Both the position numbers and the translations under genes were made by a program. A stretch of DNA of 57,084 bases, taken from contig NZ_VAUO01000017.1 in NCBI RefSeq assembly GCF_005796105.1, positions 2,140 through 59,223 on the forward strand, given 5' to 3'. Positions 34,919 through 42,602 of this stretch are shown here, piece by piece. The notes under the pieces are model-generated. The model saw only the letters and a list, made by a program, of their open reading frames with translations, did not search any database and was not told where the DNA came from. Source of the DNA: Pseudomonas mosselii (GTDB lineage: Bacteria > Pseudomonadota > Gammaproteobacteria > Pseudomonadales > Pseudomonadaceae). Within the stretch, counting starts at the first letter, position 1; the number at the start of each line of letters is the position of its first letter.

Positions 34919-35182
34919 TCACTCGCCAGCGCCACCCTGTCCTACCCCGGTCATTGCGGCTTTGCGCAGTTCTCCGTTGGCTGACGGCAGGTAGACTTCG
35001 GGGTTGGGCATCCCGCTGGGGGACAGTTCGTGGGTCATCTCGAACTCAGCGCGCACGGACCAGCCACAGGCCTCCGTCGTGCATTGCAAGTAGGCAATTC
35101 GCAGAAAAATATGCCGCCCTTCACTGGTGCGTATGCGCATCCTGCTCTGGCAGTGAGGGCAAACGAGCTTGTAGGTACTCAC
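34919..35182 (-). CDS. Ogr/Delta-type zinc-finger protein (phage late-gene activator family)
   Basis: An 87-residue protein with the signature C8-x2-C11 (CPHCQSRMRIRTS) and C34-x4-C39 (QCTTEACGWS) of the P2 Ogr / P4 Delta zinc-binding activators, including the Arg-Thr-Ser segment after the first pair. In P2-like phages Ogr turns on late (capsid, tail, lysis) promoters. The start is GTG (VSTYKLVCPHC). It is divergent from a CI-like repressor gene. The rest of a phage activator's target genes is largely missing here, so its present function is unclear. Confidence 0.85.
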   Translation of the reverse strand: MSTYKLVCPHCQSRMRIRTSEGRHIFLRIAYLQCTTEACGWSVRAEFEMTHELSPSGMPNPEVYLPSANGELRKAAMTGVGQGGAGE

Positions 35183-35243
35183 GGCATGTACCTACCAGCC
35201 ATGCCAAGGCAGCCTGTCTGTGGGAAAAATCGCTTTGGTGTGT

Positions 35244-35279
35244 CAGTTATAACTGCACAACTGGGTATATTCTTCAGTT
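35244..35279. promoter_or_regulatory. Cluster of CAGTT/AACTG half-sites between ogr-like and repressor genes
   Basis: The perfect palindrome CAGTTATAACTG (35244-35255) is followed by another AACTG (35259-35263) and a CAGTT (35275-35279): four half-sites in 36 bases. The divergent position fits a phage repressor operator. A second inverted repeat, GTTTAA-n15-TTAAAC, lies at 35338-35364. Confidence 0.5.
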
Positions 35280-35382
35280 TGGTATTTCTCATTGCAGGAA
35301 TGCTCCTTGAAACGCGGGGCTGTATTCGTAACGAGTAGTTTAAGCCCATGAATTATCGTTAAACCAGTCATGGATATTTGTT

Positions 35383-35775
35383 ATGAGTACACACTCACTG
35401 CCAGCGGTATTGGCTCGCCTGAAGCTGATGACCGGCACCCAGAGCGATGCGGAGCTTTCACGGGCGTTGTCGATCAGCCCGCAGACGCTCAGCAGCTGGA
35501 AGGTGCGTGAAAGCATTCCCTATGCGTTTTGCGTAGCCTTGGCCCAGCAGCAGGGTTGTTCGCTGGACTGGCTGTTGCTCGGCCACACCGCCGCCAATAC
35601 CGCGCCAGACAACGACGGGCACTGGGAGCAGGAGATCCTCGAGCAACTACGGGTATTGCCTGCGGATGACCGTCGAGCCGTTGCCCTGTTCATTCGCGAC
35701 AAACAACGCATTCAGCATTTGCAGTGGCAACTGGCGAGGCTCACCGGGGATCTGGCGACAGCTGGCACGCCTTAG
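35383..35775 (+). CDS. CI-like phage repressor, helix-turn-helix only
   Basis: A 130-residue protein whose first 65 residues match the bacteriophage CI helix-turn-helix domain (LKLMTGTQSDAELSRALSIS, PQTLSSWKVRESIPYAFCV, LDWLLLG). The C-terminal part (EILEQLRVLPADDRRAVALF) is helical and has no S24 peptidase motif. It faces the Ogr-like gene across 200 bases with palindromic sites, as a lysogeny switch would. Its stop overlaps the end of the holin-like gene by four bases on the opposite strand. Confidence 0.85.
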   Translation: MSTHSLPAVLARLKLMTGTQSDAELSRALSISPQTLSSWKVRESIPYAFCVALAQQQGCSLDWLLLGHTAANTAPDNDGHWEQEILEQLRVLPADDRRAVALFIRDKQRIQHLQWQLARLTGDLATAGTP

Positions 35776-36134
35776 CCTTTGCGGCGCCAACGCTGGATCA
35801 ACTCGCGGGGGTCCAGCGAATCGAGTCCGACCATGATCTTCAGGCTGATCGGAATGACCACCACCGACGCCACGAAGGCTGCCATGCCCCTGGATAGTAT
35901 CGGGGCAACTGACAGTACCAGCGGCTCGAACAGGTGGCCCACGCCGACGGTGATGAAGACCAGCAAGAGTTTCTTGGCCAGTGTCAGGCGCCGGGACTTG
36001 TCGGTGATCAGCCGATCACGTGCCGCGCTGACCAACAAGGCCCCCAGCAACGCCGCGAACAGCACGTAGCCATCGGCACCCAGCAGATTCGCGGTGGCAG
36101 CAGATAGGTCATCCAAGAAGACGTGCTCAGGCAT
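35772..36134 (-). CDS. Holin-like membrane protein (phage remnant)
   Basis: A 120-residue protein with three hydrophobic segments (about 18-38, 50-72 and 76-100) and a positively charged tail (IQRWRRKG), the layout of putative holins in P2-like Pseudomonas prophages and pyocins. The start at 36134 has AGAGGA seven bases upstream and overlaps the stop of the GpL-like gene. No endolysin or spanin genes remain. The holin call is from topology and context and is moderately sure. Confidence 0.68.
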   Translation of the reverse strand: MPEHVFLDDLSAATANLLGADGYVLFAALLGALLVSAARDRLITDKSRRLTLAKKLLLVFITVGVGHLFEPLVLSVAPILSRGMAAFVASVVVIPISLKIMVGLDSLDPRELIQRWRRKG

Positions 36135-36447
36135 ATCCCAATCCTCTGCTCGCCATACCGCAGGCACTGCGCACAATGGCAACCTCGACGAACCTTACGT
36201 AGCAGACCCGTAACGCGCGGCCAGCCGCGTGCCCGCTCACGTCTTCTAGCCGGTTATAGCCACGTGCCTTGAGCGCCGCACGCCAGACGGAGAACTCGCG
36301 GGCCGCGTCGATCACGGCGCACCGTGCAGCAATGTCCAGCGCGATTTCACTGACGTTGCAATGCAGGACCAAGTGCGCATGCAGCCCGGCCAGATCCACC
36401 CTGGGCCAGAAGGGATCATGGCTGTCGGCAAAAGCCTGGATACTCAT
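36127..36447 (-). CDS. P2 GpL-like head-completion protein (phage remnant)
   Basis: A 106-residue protein that fits the phage P2 GpL family along its length: WPRVDLAGLHAHLVLHCNVS, then ARCAVIDAAREFSVWRAAL, then NRLEDV and RVCYVRFVEVAIVRSA correspond in order to the family's WPDIS, AVxxALxxVNxxLxxW, RLADVP and LRYRRAVY segments. This was recognised by eye, not by a profile search. AGGAGG lies six bases before the ATG. It starts nine bases after the LuxR-type gene and overlaps the holin-like start by eight bases. The other capsid genes are absent. Confidence 0.68.
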   Translation of the reverse strand: MSIQAFADSHDPFWPRVDLAGLHAHLVLHCNVSEIALDIAARCAVIDAAREFSVWRAALKARGYNRLEDVSGHAAGRALRVCYVRFVEVAIVRSACGMASRGLGYA

Positions 36448-36456
36448 GATGCCTCC

Positions 36457-36708
36457 TTACTGCTCGCTCAGGATGCCGTAGCGGATGGCCTTGATCACGG
36501 CGGCCACACGGGTGGAGACGTCGAACTTGCGCAGCAGGTTCGAGACATGGAAGTTGACCGTCGATTCCTTGCATTCAAGGATCTGGCCGATCTCCCACGA
36601 GCTTTTGCCATAAGCACACCACAACAACACCTGCCGCTCGCGCGGGGTCAGGTGGATCGGGGCTGCATCCAGTAGTGGCTGCAGGGCGTTGCAGGCGTTG
36701 TCAGTCAT
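36457..36708 (-). CDS. LuxR-type regulator consisting of the DNA-binding domain only
   Basis: An 83-residue protein that is just a LuxR/GerE helix-turn-helix (LTPRERQVLLWCAYGKSSWE, IGQILECKESTVNFHVSNLL, RKFDVSTRVAAVIKA). The WCAYGKSSWEIG and TVNFHVSNLLRKFDV segments are of the quorum-sensing LuxR kind, but the autoinducer-binding domain is missing. The ATG at 36708 has GGAG eight bases upstream; an open frame continues further upstream only as an antisense shadow of the TonB-receptor gene. It leads a minus-strand unit with the GpL-like and holin-like genes and is divergent from the TonB receptor. Confidence 0.85.
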   Translation of the reverse strand: MTDNACNALQPLLDAAPIHLTPRERQVLLWCAYGKSSWEIGQILECKESTVNFHVSNLLRKFDVSTRVAAVIKAIRYGILSEQ

Positions 36709-36793
36709 CTTTGCACTCCAAGAGCGATTGAGAGCGGCATCACTGCCGAGGGCGATCACCTTACGAGGCGCTCGCTGCCTGGCTCTACTCGCA

Positions 36794-36825
36794 CGGTTTG
36801 TAAAGAACCTTCTTACAAAACCGTC
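36794..36825. promoter_or_regulatory. Imperfect 32-base palindrome between LuxR-type and TonB-receptor genes
   Basis: Outer arms ACGGTTT/AAACCGT and inner arms TTTGTAAAGAA/TTCTTACAAA, offset by one base, centred near 36810 in the 219-base divergent region. It is 86 bases from one start and 103 from the other, and is a plausible operator for the LuxR-type protein. Confidence 0.45.
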
Positions 36826-36927
36826 TGCCGAAAGCTGCACGACATTTCCCAAGATTCTTCGTGCTTCACGCGACATTTCGCTCGTCTCAACGCCGTTGCC
36901 CATTCGCCTTTCGCCTGGAGCCGTACA

Positions 36928-39006
36928 ATGCGTCGTGTTTTGCCCCTCTCGTCCTGCCTTGGCCTGCTGGTTGCGTTCAGCACCGTTGAGCCTGCCCTGG
37001 CCGCATCCGCCGTCGAGCTTGGCGAGGTGTTGATCAACGACGAAGAGCTGGACGAACAGGCCGCTGCCGCTCAGCGCCTGCGTGAGATCCCCGGCGCCAG
37101 CAACCTGGTGGACATGCACAAGGTCGGCCAGGGTCGGGTGGCCACCAACCAGGACGTGCTCGCCTACCAGCCTGGCGTCTTCGCCCAATCGGCGGGCAAT
37201 GACGGCATCAAGCTGTCGATCCGCGGTTCCGGGATAAACCGTGCCCCTGGCGCCCACGGCTCGGGCGTCTACACGATGTTCGACGGGCTGCCGCTGACAG
37301 GCCCAGGCGGTACGCCCTACGAGCTGTTCGAGCCGCTGTGGCTGAGCCGTGCCGAAGTGCTGCGCGGGGCCAACGGCTTCGACAAAGGCGCTCTCGCGCT
37401 GGGCGGCGCGCTCAACTACGTCACCCATACCGGCTACGATGCGGCACCGCTGCAACTGCGCTACGAAGTCGGCAGCCGCGGCTACCAGCGCCGCCACATC
37501 AGCTCTGGCCAGGTACTGGGCAACCTCGACTACTACGTGGCCCTGACCGACTCGCAATACGATGGCTACCAGGCGCACAGCAGCGGCAGCGCCAAAGGCA
37601 TTGCCGCCAACGTCGGCTACCGCTTCAACACCAACTTGCAGACGCGCTTCTACCTGCGTTACCGAGAGACCGAGAATGACCTGGCCGGGCGCCTGACCAA
37701 ACAGCAGATCAAGCACGATCCGCGCGCCGCCAACCCCGGCTACCTGTCGCGCAACGACAGCCGTCCGCAGCCGGGCAGTACCTGGGTGGGTAACAAGACC
37801 ACCTTCTTCCTCGCCGACGACGCGCGCCTGGAAGCCGGGCTGGTCTACCACGACTTTCCGATGGACCTGCGCGAAGGTGCGATGCGCCTGAAGGTGGCCT
37901 ACGCCGACGTCAGCGGCACGCTGAACTACATCCGCCGTGACAGCCTGTTTGGCCACGAGAGCAAGACCACGCTCGGCTGGCGCACCACCAAACACCTGCC
38001 CAATAGCGGCGCCTCGCAGTTCGCGCGCGTCAACGATGTGGTCGGTGAGCGCTCCCGCGACTTCACCTACCAAGGCTCGGACACGGTGCTGCATGCGGGC
38101 AACGACCTGGAACTGATCCCCGACCTGTGGCTGACCACCGGCCTTGCGGCGATCTACACCCGACGCGAGAGCGCGGTCACTTACAGTGAACTCACTTACC
38201 CGGCCAGCGGCGGCAAAGTCAGCCAGCACGACTGGGACTTTGCCCCGCGTATCGGACTGCGTTACGACCTGCGTGCGGACCTACAGGTATACGGCAACCT
38301 CAGCCGTTCGGTCGAGCCGCCGCACCCATGGGCGCTGATCTGGGGATCGACAGTGCCCTACCAACCCATAGAGCTGCGCAACCAGACCGCCACCACCCTG
38401 GAGCTCGGTACACGTGGCGACTCGGTGATCGGACATTGGGATCTGGCCTGGTACTACGCTCAGGTGCGGCATGAACTATTGGCGGTGGAGATCGTGGCCG
38501 GACAACCTGCCAAAGAATCCAACGCCAGCCCCACCGTGCATCAAGGCGTTGAAGCCAGCCTGGACAGCGTCCTTTGGGAGCAACCGGGCACAGGTAAGGT
38601 GAGCCTGCGCCAGGCCTACACCTTCAGCGACTTCCATTACCGCAACGACGACCAGTTCGGCGACAACCGCCTACCCGGCATCCCCATGCACTACTACCAG
38701 GCCGAGCTGCGCTACGACTGGCCAAGCGGGTTCTACGCCGGGGTCAACACGCAGATGGCCTCCAAGGTGCAGGTGGACTACGCCAACAGCTACCATGCCG
38801 ATGCCTATGCCTTGCTCGGCGCACGCCTGGGTTGGGATTCGCCCAAGCAGGACTGGCAGACCTGGCTGGACATGCGCAACCTGACCAACAAGCGTTATGC
38901 CGCCATCGTGACGCCGGGATACGACGACCGCGGGCTGGATGTCGCCCGTTCAGTGCCCGGCGAAGGGTTTGGCGTGTACGCAGGTATTTCCTACAGTTTC
39001 CGCTAA
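36928..39006 (+). CDS. TonB-dependent outer-membrane receptor
   Basis: A 692-residue outer-membrane transporter with a signal peptide (about 1-26), a plug domain (LREIPGASNLVDMHKVGQGR ... IRGSGINRAPGAHGSGVYT, EVLRGANGFDKGALALGGAL) and a 22-strand barrel ending in SYSFR. It has no N-terminal signalling (STN) domain, so it does not use a sigma/anti-sigma pair. The ligand is unknown; an FecA-like metal chelate is one possibility. No Fur box is evident upstream. It is divergent from the LuxR-type gene. Confidence 0.9.
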   Translation: MRRVLPLSSCLGLLVAFSTVEPALAASAVELGEVLINDEELDEQAAAAQRLREIPGASNLVDMHKVGQGRVATNQDVLAYQPGVFAQSAGNDGIKLSIRGSGINRAPGAHGSGVYTMFDGLPLTGPGGTPYELFEPLWLSRAEVLRGANGFDKGALALGGALNYVTHTGYDAAPLQLRYEVGSRGYQRRHISSGQVLGNLDYYVALTDSQYDGYQAHSSGSAKGIAANVGYRFNTNLQTRFYLRYRETENDLAGRLTKQQIKHDPRAANPGYLSRNDSRPQPGSTWVGNKTTFFLADDARLEAGLVYHDFPMDLREGAMRLKVAYADVSGTLNYIRRDSLFGHESKTTLGWRTTKHLPNSGASQFARVNDVVGERSRDFTYQGSDTVLHAGNDLELIPDLWLTTGLAAIYTRRESAVTYSELTYPASGGKVSQHDWDFAPRIGLRYDLRADLQVYGNLSRSVEPPHPWALIWGSTVPYQPIELRNQTATTLELGTRGDSVIGHWDLAWYYAQVRHELLAVEIVAGQPAKESNASPTVHQGVEASLDSVLWEQPGTGKVSLRQAYTFSDFHYRNDDQFGDNRLPGIPMHYYQAELRYDWPSGFYAGVNTQMASKVQVDYANSYHADAYALLGARLGWDSPKQDWQTWLDMRNLTNKRYAAIVTPGYDDRGLDVARSVPGEGFGVYAGISYSFR

Positions 39007-39018
39007 CGACCAGATCGC

Positions 39019-39051
39019 GGGGCAAGCCTACTGCATGGCCAGGCTTGCCCC
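39019..39051. terminator. Hairpin between the convergent TonB-receptor and AI-2E genes
   Basis: GGGGCAAGCCT and AGGCTTGCCCC are perfect 11-base arms around an 11-base loop. It lies between two convergent stop codons; there is no T-run, so it may be a weak or Rho-assisted terminator. Confidence 0.55.
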
Positions 39052-39068
39052 CTCGCTATGTATGCCGC

Positions 39069-40133
39069 TCAGGACGGCAACTGCACCTGTCGCTTGTTCG
39101 CCACGAAGATGCCCCAACTGGACATGAACAGCGCCGCGATCAAAGGCCCGATCACGAAACCGTTGAGCCCGAACACCGCCAGCCCACCCAGGGTGGACAA
39201 CAAGATCAGGTAGTCGGGCATGCGCGTGTCCTTGCCCACCAGGATCGGTCGCAACACATTGTCCACCAGGCCGATCACCAGCACCCCGAACGCTGTCAGC
39301 ACGATGCCTTGCCAGATCGCGCCGGTCAGCAGGAAGTACACGGCCACCGGCGCCCAGACGATCCCCGCGCCCACCGCTGGCAACAGCGACAGAAACGCCA
39401 TCAGCACCGCCCACACCAGCGCACTGGGGATACCCAAGACCCAGAAGATCAACCCACCGAGCGCACCTTGGGTGATCGCCACCAACAGGTTGCCCTTGAC
39501 CGTGGCCCGTACCACACGCTTGAACTTCAACTGCAACCGACGCTTCTGCTGCTCAGGCAGCGGCACCGCCTGACGCACACGACGCGCCAGCTCCGCACCT
39601 TCGCGCAGGAAGAAGTACAACAGGTACAGCATGATGCCGAAGCTCACCATGAAGTCGAAGGTGCCCTGGCCGAAGCTGAACGCCTGCCCGGCGAGGAACT
39701 GGCTGCCCTGGGTGGCCCAATGGGTGATCTTGTCGCGCAGGCTGTCGAGGTTGCCCATGCCCATGCTGTCCAGCCCATGCCGGGCAAAGGCCGGGAGCAT
39801 GTCTTTGCCACGCTCGACGTAACCGGCAATATCCAGCTGACCGCTTTCGATGCGCTGGTAAAGCGCCGCGCCTTCCTGGACCAACAAGGCGCTGATGACG
39901 ATCACCGGCAGGATCGCGATCAGCAGGCAAGTGGTCAGGGTCGCGGCGGTCGCCAGGTTGCGTCGACGCTCGAAGCGCAGCACCAACCGGCGCTGCAACG
40001 GGGCGAACAGGATGGCGAGGATCACCGCCCAGAAAATCGCGCCGTAATACGGCAGCAAAATCCAGATGAACGCGATGGTCACCAGTGCCAGCAGCACGGT
40101 CAGGGCTTTGTTCTGTAACGCAGTGTCGTTCAT
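39069..40133 (-). CDS. AI-2E family transporter (PerM-like permease)
   Basis: A 354-residue inner-membrane protein of the AI-2E/UPF0118 family with about eight transmembrane helices and a long loop (QEGAALYQRIESGQLDIAGY) between the first and second halves. The C-terminal part has the family motif PAVGAGIVWAPVAVYFLLTG. Members include exporters of AI-2 and Na/H antiporters, so the substrate is unknown. The start at 40133 is chosen because AGAGGA lies six bases upstream. Confidence 0.85.
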   Translation of the reverse strand: MNDTALQNKALTVLLALVTIAFIWILLPYYGAIFWAVILAILFAPLQRRLVLRFERRRNLATAATLTTCLLIAILPVIVISALLVQEGAALYQRIESGQLDIAGYVERGKDMLPAFARHGLDSMGMGNLDSLRDKITHWATQGSQFLAGQAFSFGQGTFDFMVSFGIMLYLLYFFLREGAELARRVRQAVPLPEQQKRRLQLKFKRVVRATVKGNLLVAITQGALGGLIFWVLGIPSALVWAVLMAFLSLLPAVGAGIVWAPVAVYFLLTGAIWQGIVLTAFGVLVIGLVDNVLRPILVGKDTRMPDYLILLSTLGGLAVFGLNGFVIGPLIAALFMSSWGIFVANKRQVQLPS

Positions 40134-40256
40134 GGGCATTCCTCTAGGGCTCAAAAGCTTAGTGCGCAGGGCAAGCGCAAAAGTGCCGTTGACCCAGGTC
40201 AATACCGCGATGCCCCGATGGCTTTAGCATCCGCGCCCTTTGCCCCGGTGCACAGC

Positions 40257-41588
40257 ATGACCTCCCCCGCCCCCGAACTGCTCGCTCCCGCAGGCTCGCT
40301 CAAGACCCTGCGCTACGCCTTCGCCTATGGCGCCGATGCCGTCTACGCCGGCCAGCCACGCTATAGCCTGCGAGTGCGCAACAACGACTTCGATCACGCC
40401 ACCCTCGCCCAAGGTATCCAGGAGGCCCATGCCCTGGGCAAGCGCTTCTACGTGGTGGTCAACATCGCCCCGCACAATGCCAAGCTCAAGACCTTCCTCA
40501 AGGACCTGGCGCCGGTGATCGAGATGGGCCCGGATGCGCTGATCATGTCCGACCCCGGGTTGATCATGCTGGTGCGCCAGCACTTCCCAGACATGCCGGT
40601 GCACCTCTCGGTGCAGGCCAACACGGTGAACTGGGCCAGTGTGCAATTCTGGCAGGGCCTGGGGCTGACCCGGGTGATCCTGTCCCGGGAGCTGTCGCTC
40701 GAAGAAATCGAGCAGATTCGCCTGCAAGTCCCAGACATGGAGTTGGAGGTGTTCGTCCATGGAGCGCTTTGCATGGCGTACTCGGGGCGTTGTCTGCTGT
40801 CGGGCTACCTCAACAAGCGCGATGCCAACCAAGGCAGTTGCACCAACGCCTGCCGCTGGAAATACGACGCCATCGCGGCCAGCGAGGCGATCACCGGTGA
40901 CATCGTGCGCGAGGTCGAACCGACCCTGGGCCTGGGCGCCCCCACCGACCAGGTGTTCCTGCTCCAGGAGAGCAACCGCCCGGGGGAAGAGATGCCAGCC
41001 TTCGAGGACGAGCATGGCACCTACATCATGAACGCCAAGGACCTGCGCGCCATCCAGCACGTCGAGCGCTTGAGCCGCATGGGCGTGCACTCGCTGAAGA
41101 TCGAAGGCCGCACCAAATCGCACTTCTACTGCGCCCGTGCGGTGCAGTCCTACCGCAAGGCTATCGATGACGCGGCAGCCGGCAAGCCGTTCGACCGTGG
41201 GCTGATGGATAATTTGGAATCCCTCGCGCAACGCGGCTACACCGAAGGCTTTCTGCGTCGTCATGTACATGACGAGTACCAGAACTACCAGCGCGGCAAC
41301 TCGCTGTCCGAGCGCCAACAGTTCGTCGGCGAGCTGACCGGCGCGCGCGTGGACGGTCTGGCCGAAGTCACGGTGAAAAATCGCTTCGCCGTAGGCGATC
41401 ATCTGGAACTGATGACCCCACGCGGCAACTACCACTTCGACCTGCAACGCCTGTGCGACCGTCAGCAACAGCCAATCGAGGTCGCGCCGGGCGATGGGCA
41501 TACGGTGTACTTGCCAATCCCCGAGCAGGTGCCACTGGAATTTGGCCTGTTGATGCGCGACTTGGACCGCGACGAGGCGGCGACCTGA
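40257..41588 (+). CDS. trhP: tRNA 5-hydroxyuridine synthesis protein TrhP (YegQ, peptidase U32 family)
   Basis: A 443-residue U32 protein very similar to E. coli YegQ/TrhP, which makes 5-hydroxyuridine at tRNA position 34 using prephenate. Conserved blocks include RYAFAYGADAVYAGQPRYSL, the HGALCMAYSGRCLLSGY and NQGSCTNACRW cysteines that bind an iron-sulfur cluster, and HSLKIEGRTKS. The start at 40257 (MTSPAPELLAPAGSL) is chosen because family members begin just before ELLxPAGxLK; an upstream ATG at 40218 is in frame. The predicted ribosome binding site is weak for both. Confidence 0.92.
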   Translation: MTSPAPELLAPAGSLKTLRYAFAYGADAVYAGQPRYSLRVRNNDFDHATLAQGIQEAHALGKRFYVVVNIAPHNAKLKTFLKDLAPVIEMGPDALIMSDPGLIMLVRQHFPDMPVHLSVQANTVNWASVQFWQGLGLTRVILSRELSLEEIEQIRLQVPDMELEVFVHGALCMAYSGRCLLSGYLNKRDANQGSCTNACRWKYDAIAASEAITGDIVREVEPTLGLGAPTDQVFLLQESNRPGEEMPAFEDEHGTYIMNAKDLRAIQHVERLSRMGVHSLKIEGRTKSHFYCARAVQSYRKAIDDAAAGKPFDRGLMDNLESLAQRGYTEGFLRRHVHDEYQNYQRGNSLSERQQFVGELTGARVDGLAEVTVKNRFAVGDHLELMTPRGNYHFDLQRLCDRQQQPIEVAPGDGHTVYLPIPEQVPLEFGLLMRDLDRDEAAT

Positions 41589-41661
41589 CAGATTTGTAAT
41601 CGCTGCCGGCAGGCCCCTTGCGCTATCCTGCCGGTTCGTCGCGACTACCCGGAAACCCCCT

Positions 41662-42090
41662 ATGCTGCGCCAACACCTGCTTCCCTTGGCCCTGCTGGCC
41701 GTCACCGGACTTGCCCAGGCTGGCGAGACCATCGACGTCTACCGCGACCCTAACTGCGGTTGCTGCAAGGCGTGGATCAAGCACCTGAGCGACAACGGCT
41801 TCACGGTCAACGACCATGTCGAGCCGAACATGAGCGCCGTGAAACAGCGCCTGGGCGTCGAGCCGCGCCTGGCGTCGTGCCACACCGGCGTGATCGGCGG
41901 CAAGTTCGTCGAAGGCCATGTCCCGGCGCAACAGGTCCGCCTGCTGGCCAAGCGTGACGACCTCAAGGGGCTGGCCGTACCCGGCATGCCGATGGGTTCG
42001 CCGGGCATGGAAATGGGTGACCACAAGGATGCCTACCAGGTCATCGGTGTGACCCTGGACGGTCAGGACAGCGTGGTCGCTGAATACTGA
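41662..42090 (+). CDS. DUF411 family exported metal-binding protein
   Basis: A 142-residue protein with a signal peptide (MLRQHLLPLALLAVTGLAQA) and the DUF411 motif DPNCGCCKAW with C32, C34 and C35. The C-terminal PGMPMGSPGMEMGDHKDA is rich in Met and His and typical of copper handling in this family. A copper role is inferred, not shown. Its stop overlaps the next ATG by one base (TGATG), so the YqaA-like gene is coupled to it. Confidence 0.85.
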   Translation: MLRQHLLPLALLAVTGLAQAGETIDVYRDPNCGCCKAWIKHLSDNGFTVNDHVEPNMSAVKQRLGVEPRLASCHTGVIGGKFVEGHVPAQQVRLLAKRDDLKGLAVPGMPMGSPGMEMGDHKDAYQVIGVTLDGQDSVVAEY

Positions 42091-42527
42091 TGCTCAGCCT
42101 GTGGGCGCTGTTTCTCAGCGCCTTCGGCGCCGCCACCCTGTTGCCACTGCAATCGGAAGCGGTGCTGGTCGGCCTGCTGCTGCGCGAACCGCATGCCTGG
42201 CTCTGCCTGCTGCTGGTGGCCACGCTCGGCAACGTGCTCGGCTCGGTGGTCAACTGGCTGCTGGGCCGGGCCATCGAGCACCTGCGCGACAAACGCTGGT
42301 TCCCGTTCGGCGCCAGCCAACTGGAGCGTGCCCAGCAGCGCTACCAGCGCTGGGGCCCATGGTCGCTGCTGCTGAGCTGGATGCCGGTGATCGGCGATCC
42401 ACTGACCTTGATTGCCGGGATCCTGCGCGAGCCGTTCTGGCGCTTCCTGCTACTGGTGACCCTGGCCAAGGGCGGACGCTACCTGGTGGTGGTCATGATG
42501 ACTCTGGGCTGGTTTCACACCAGGTAA
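42090..42527 (+). CDS. YqaA family membrane protein (SNARE-associated/DedA-like)
   Basis: A 145-residue inner-membrane protein of the YqaA/DedA superfamily with three or four helices (ALFLSAFGAATLLPL, LLVATLGNVLGSVVNWLLG, LLLSWMPVIGDPLTLIAG). Start and stop codons overlap the DUF411 gene. DedA relatives move lipids or contribute to membrane homeostasis; the specific role is unknown. Confidence 0.85.
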   Translation: MLSLWALFLSAFGAATLLPLQSEAVLVGLLLREPHAWLCLLLVATLGNVLGSVVNWLLGRAIEHLRDKRWFPFGASQLERAQQRYQRWGPWSLLLSWMPVIGDPLTLIAGILREPFWRFLLLVTLAKGGRYLVVVMMTLGWFHTR

Positions 42528-42602
42528 CACCTTTCAAGATTCGTGCGGTCCACTGACTGCTAAAGTCGCCCTTTCCTACATGGCCCTACTCGGAGTGCCC
42601 CT

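Noticed and set aside
36794..36825. Lux box for quorum-sensing control of the TonB receptor
   Set aside because: The palindrome lacks the CT-N12-AG ends of known lux boxes and the local LuxR protein has no signal-binding domain, so I only report it as an unknown operator candidate.
36457..38229. 590-residue extension of the LuxR-type gene across the TonB receptor on the opposite strand
   Set aside because: Only the last 83 residues match a known domain; a good ribosome binding site is present at 36708 and the rest is an antisense shadow of the receptor gene.
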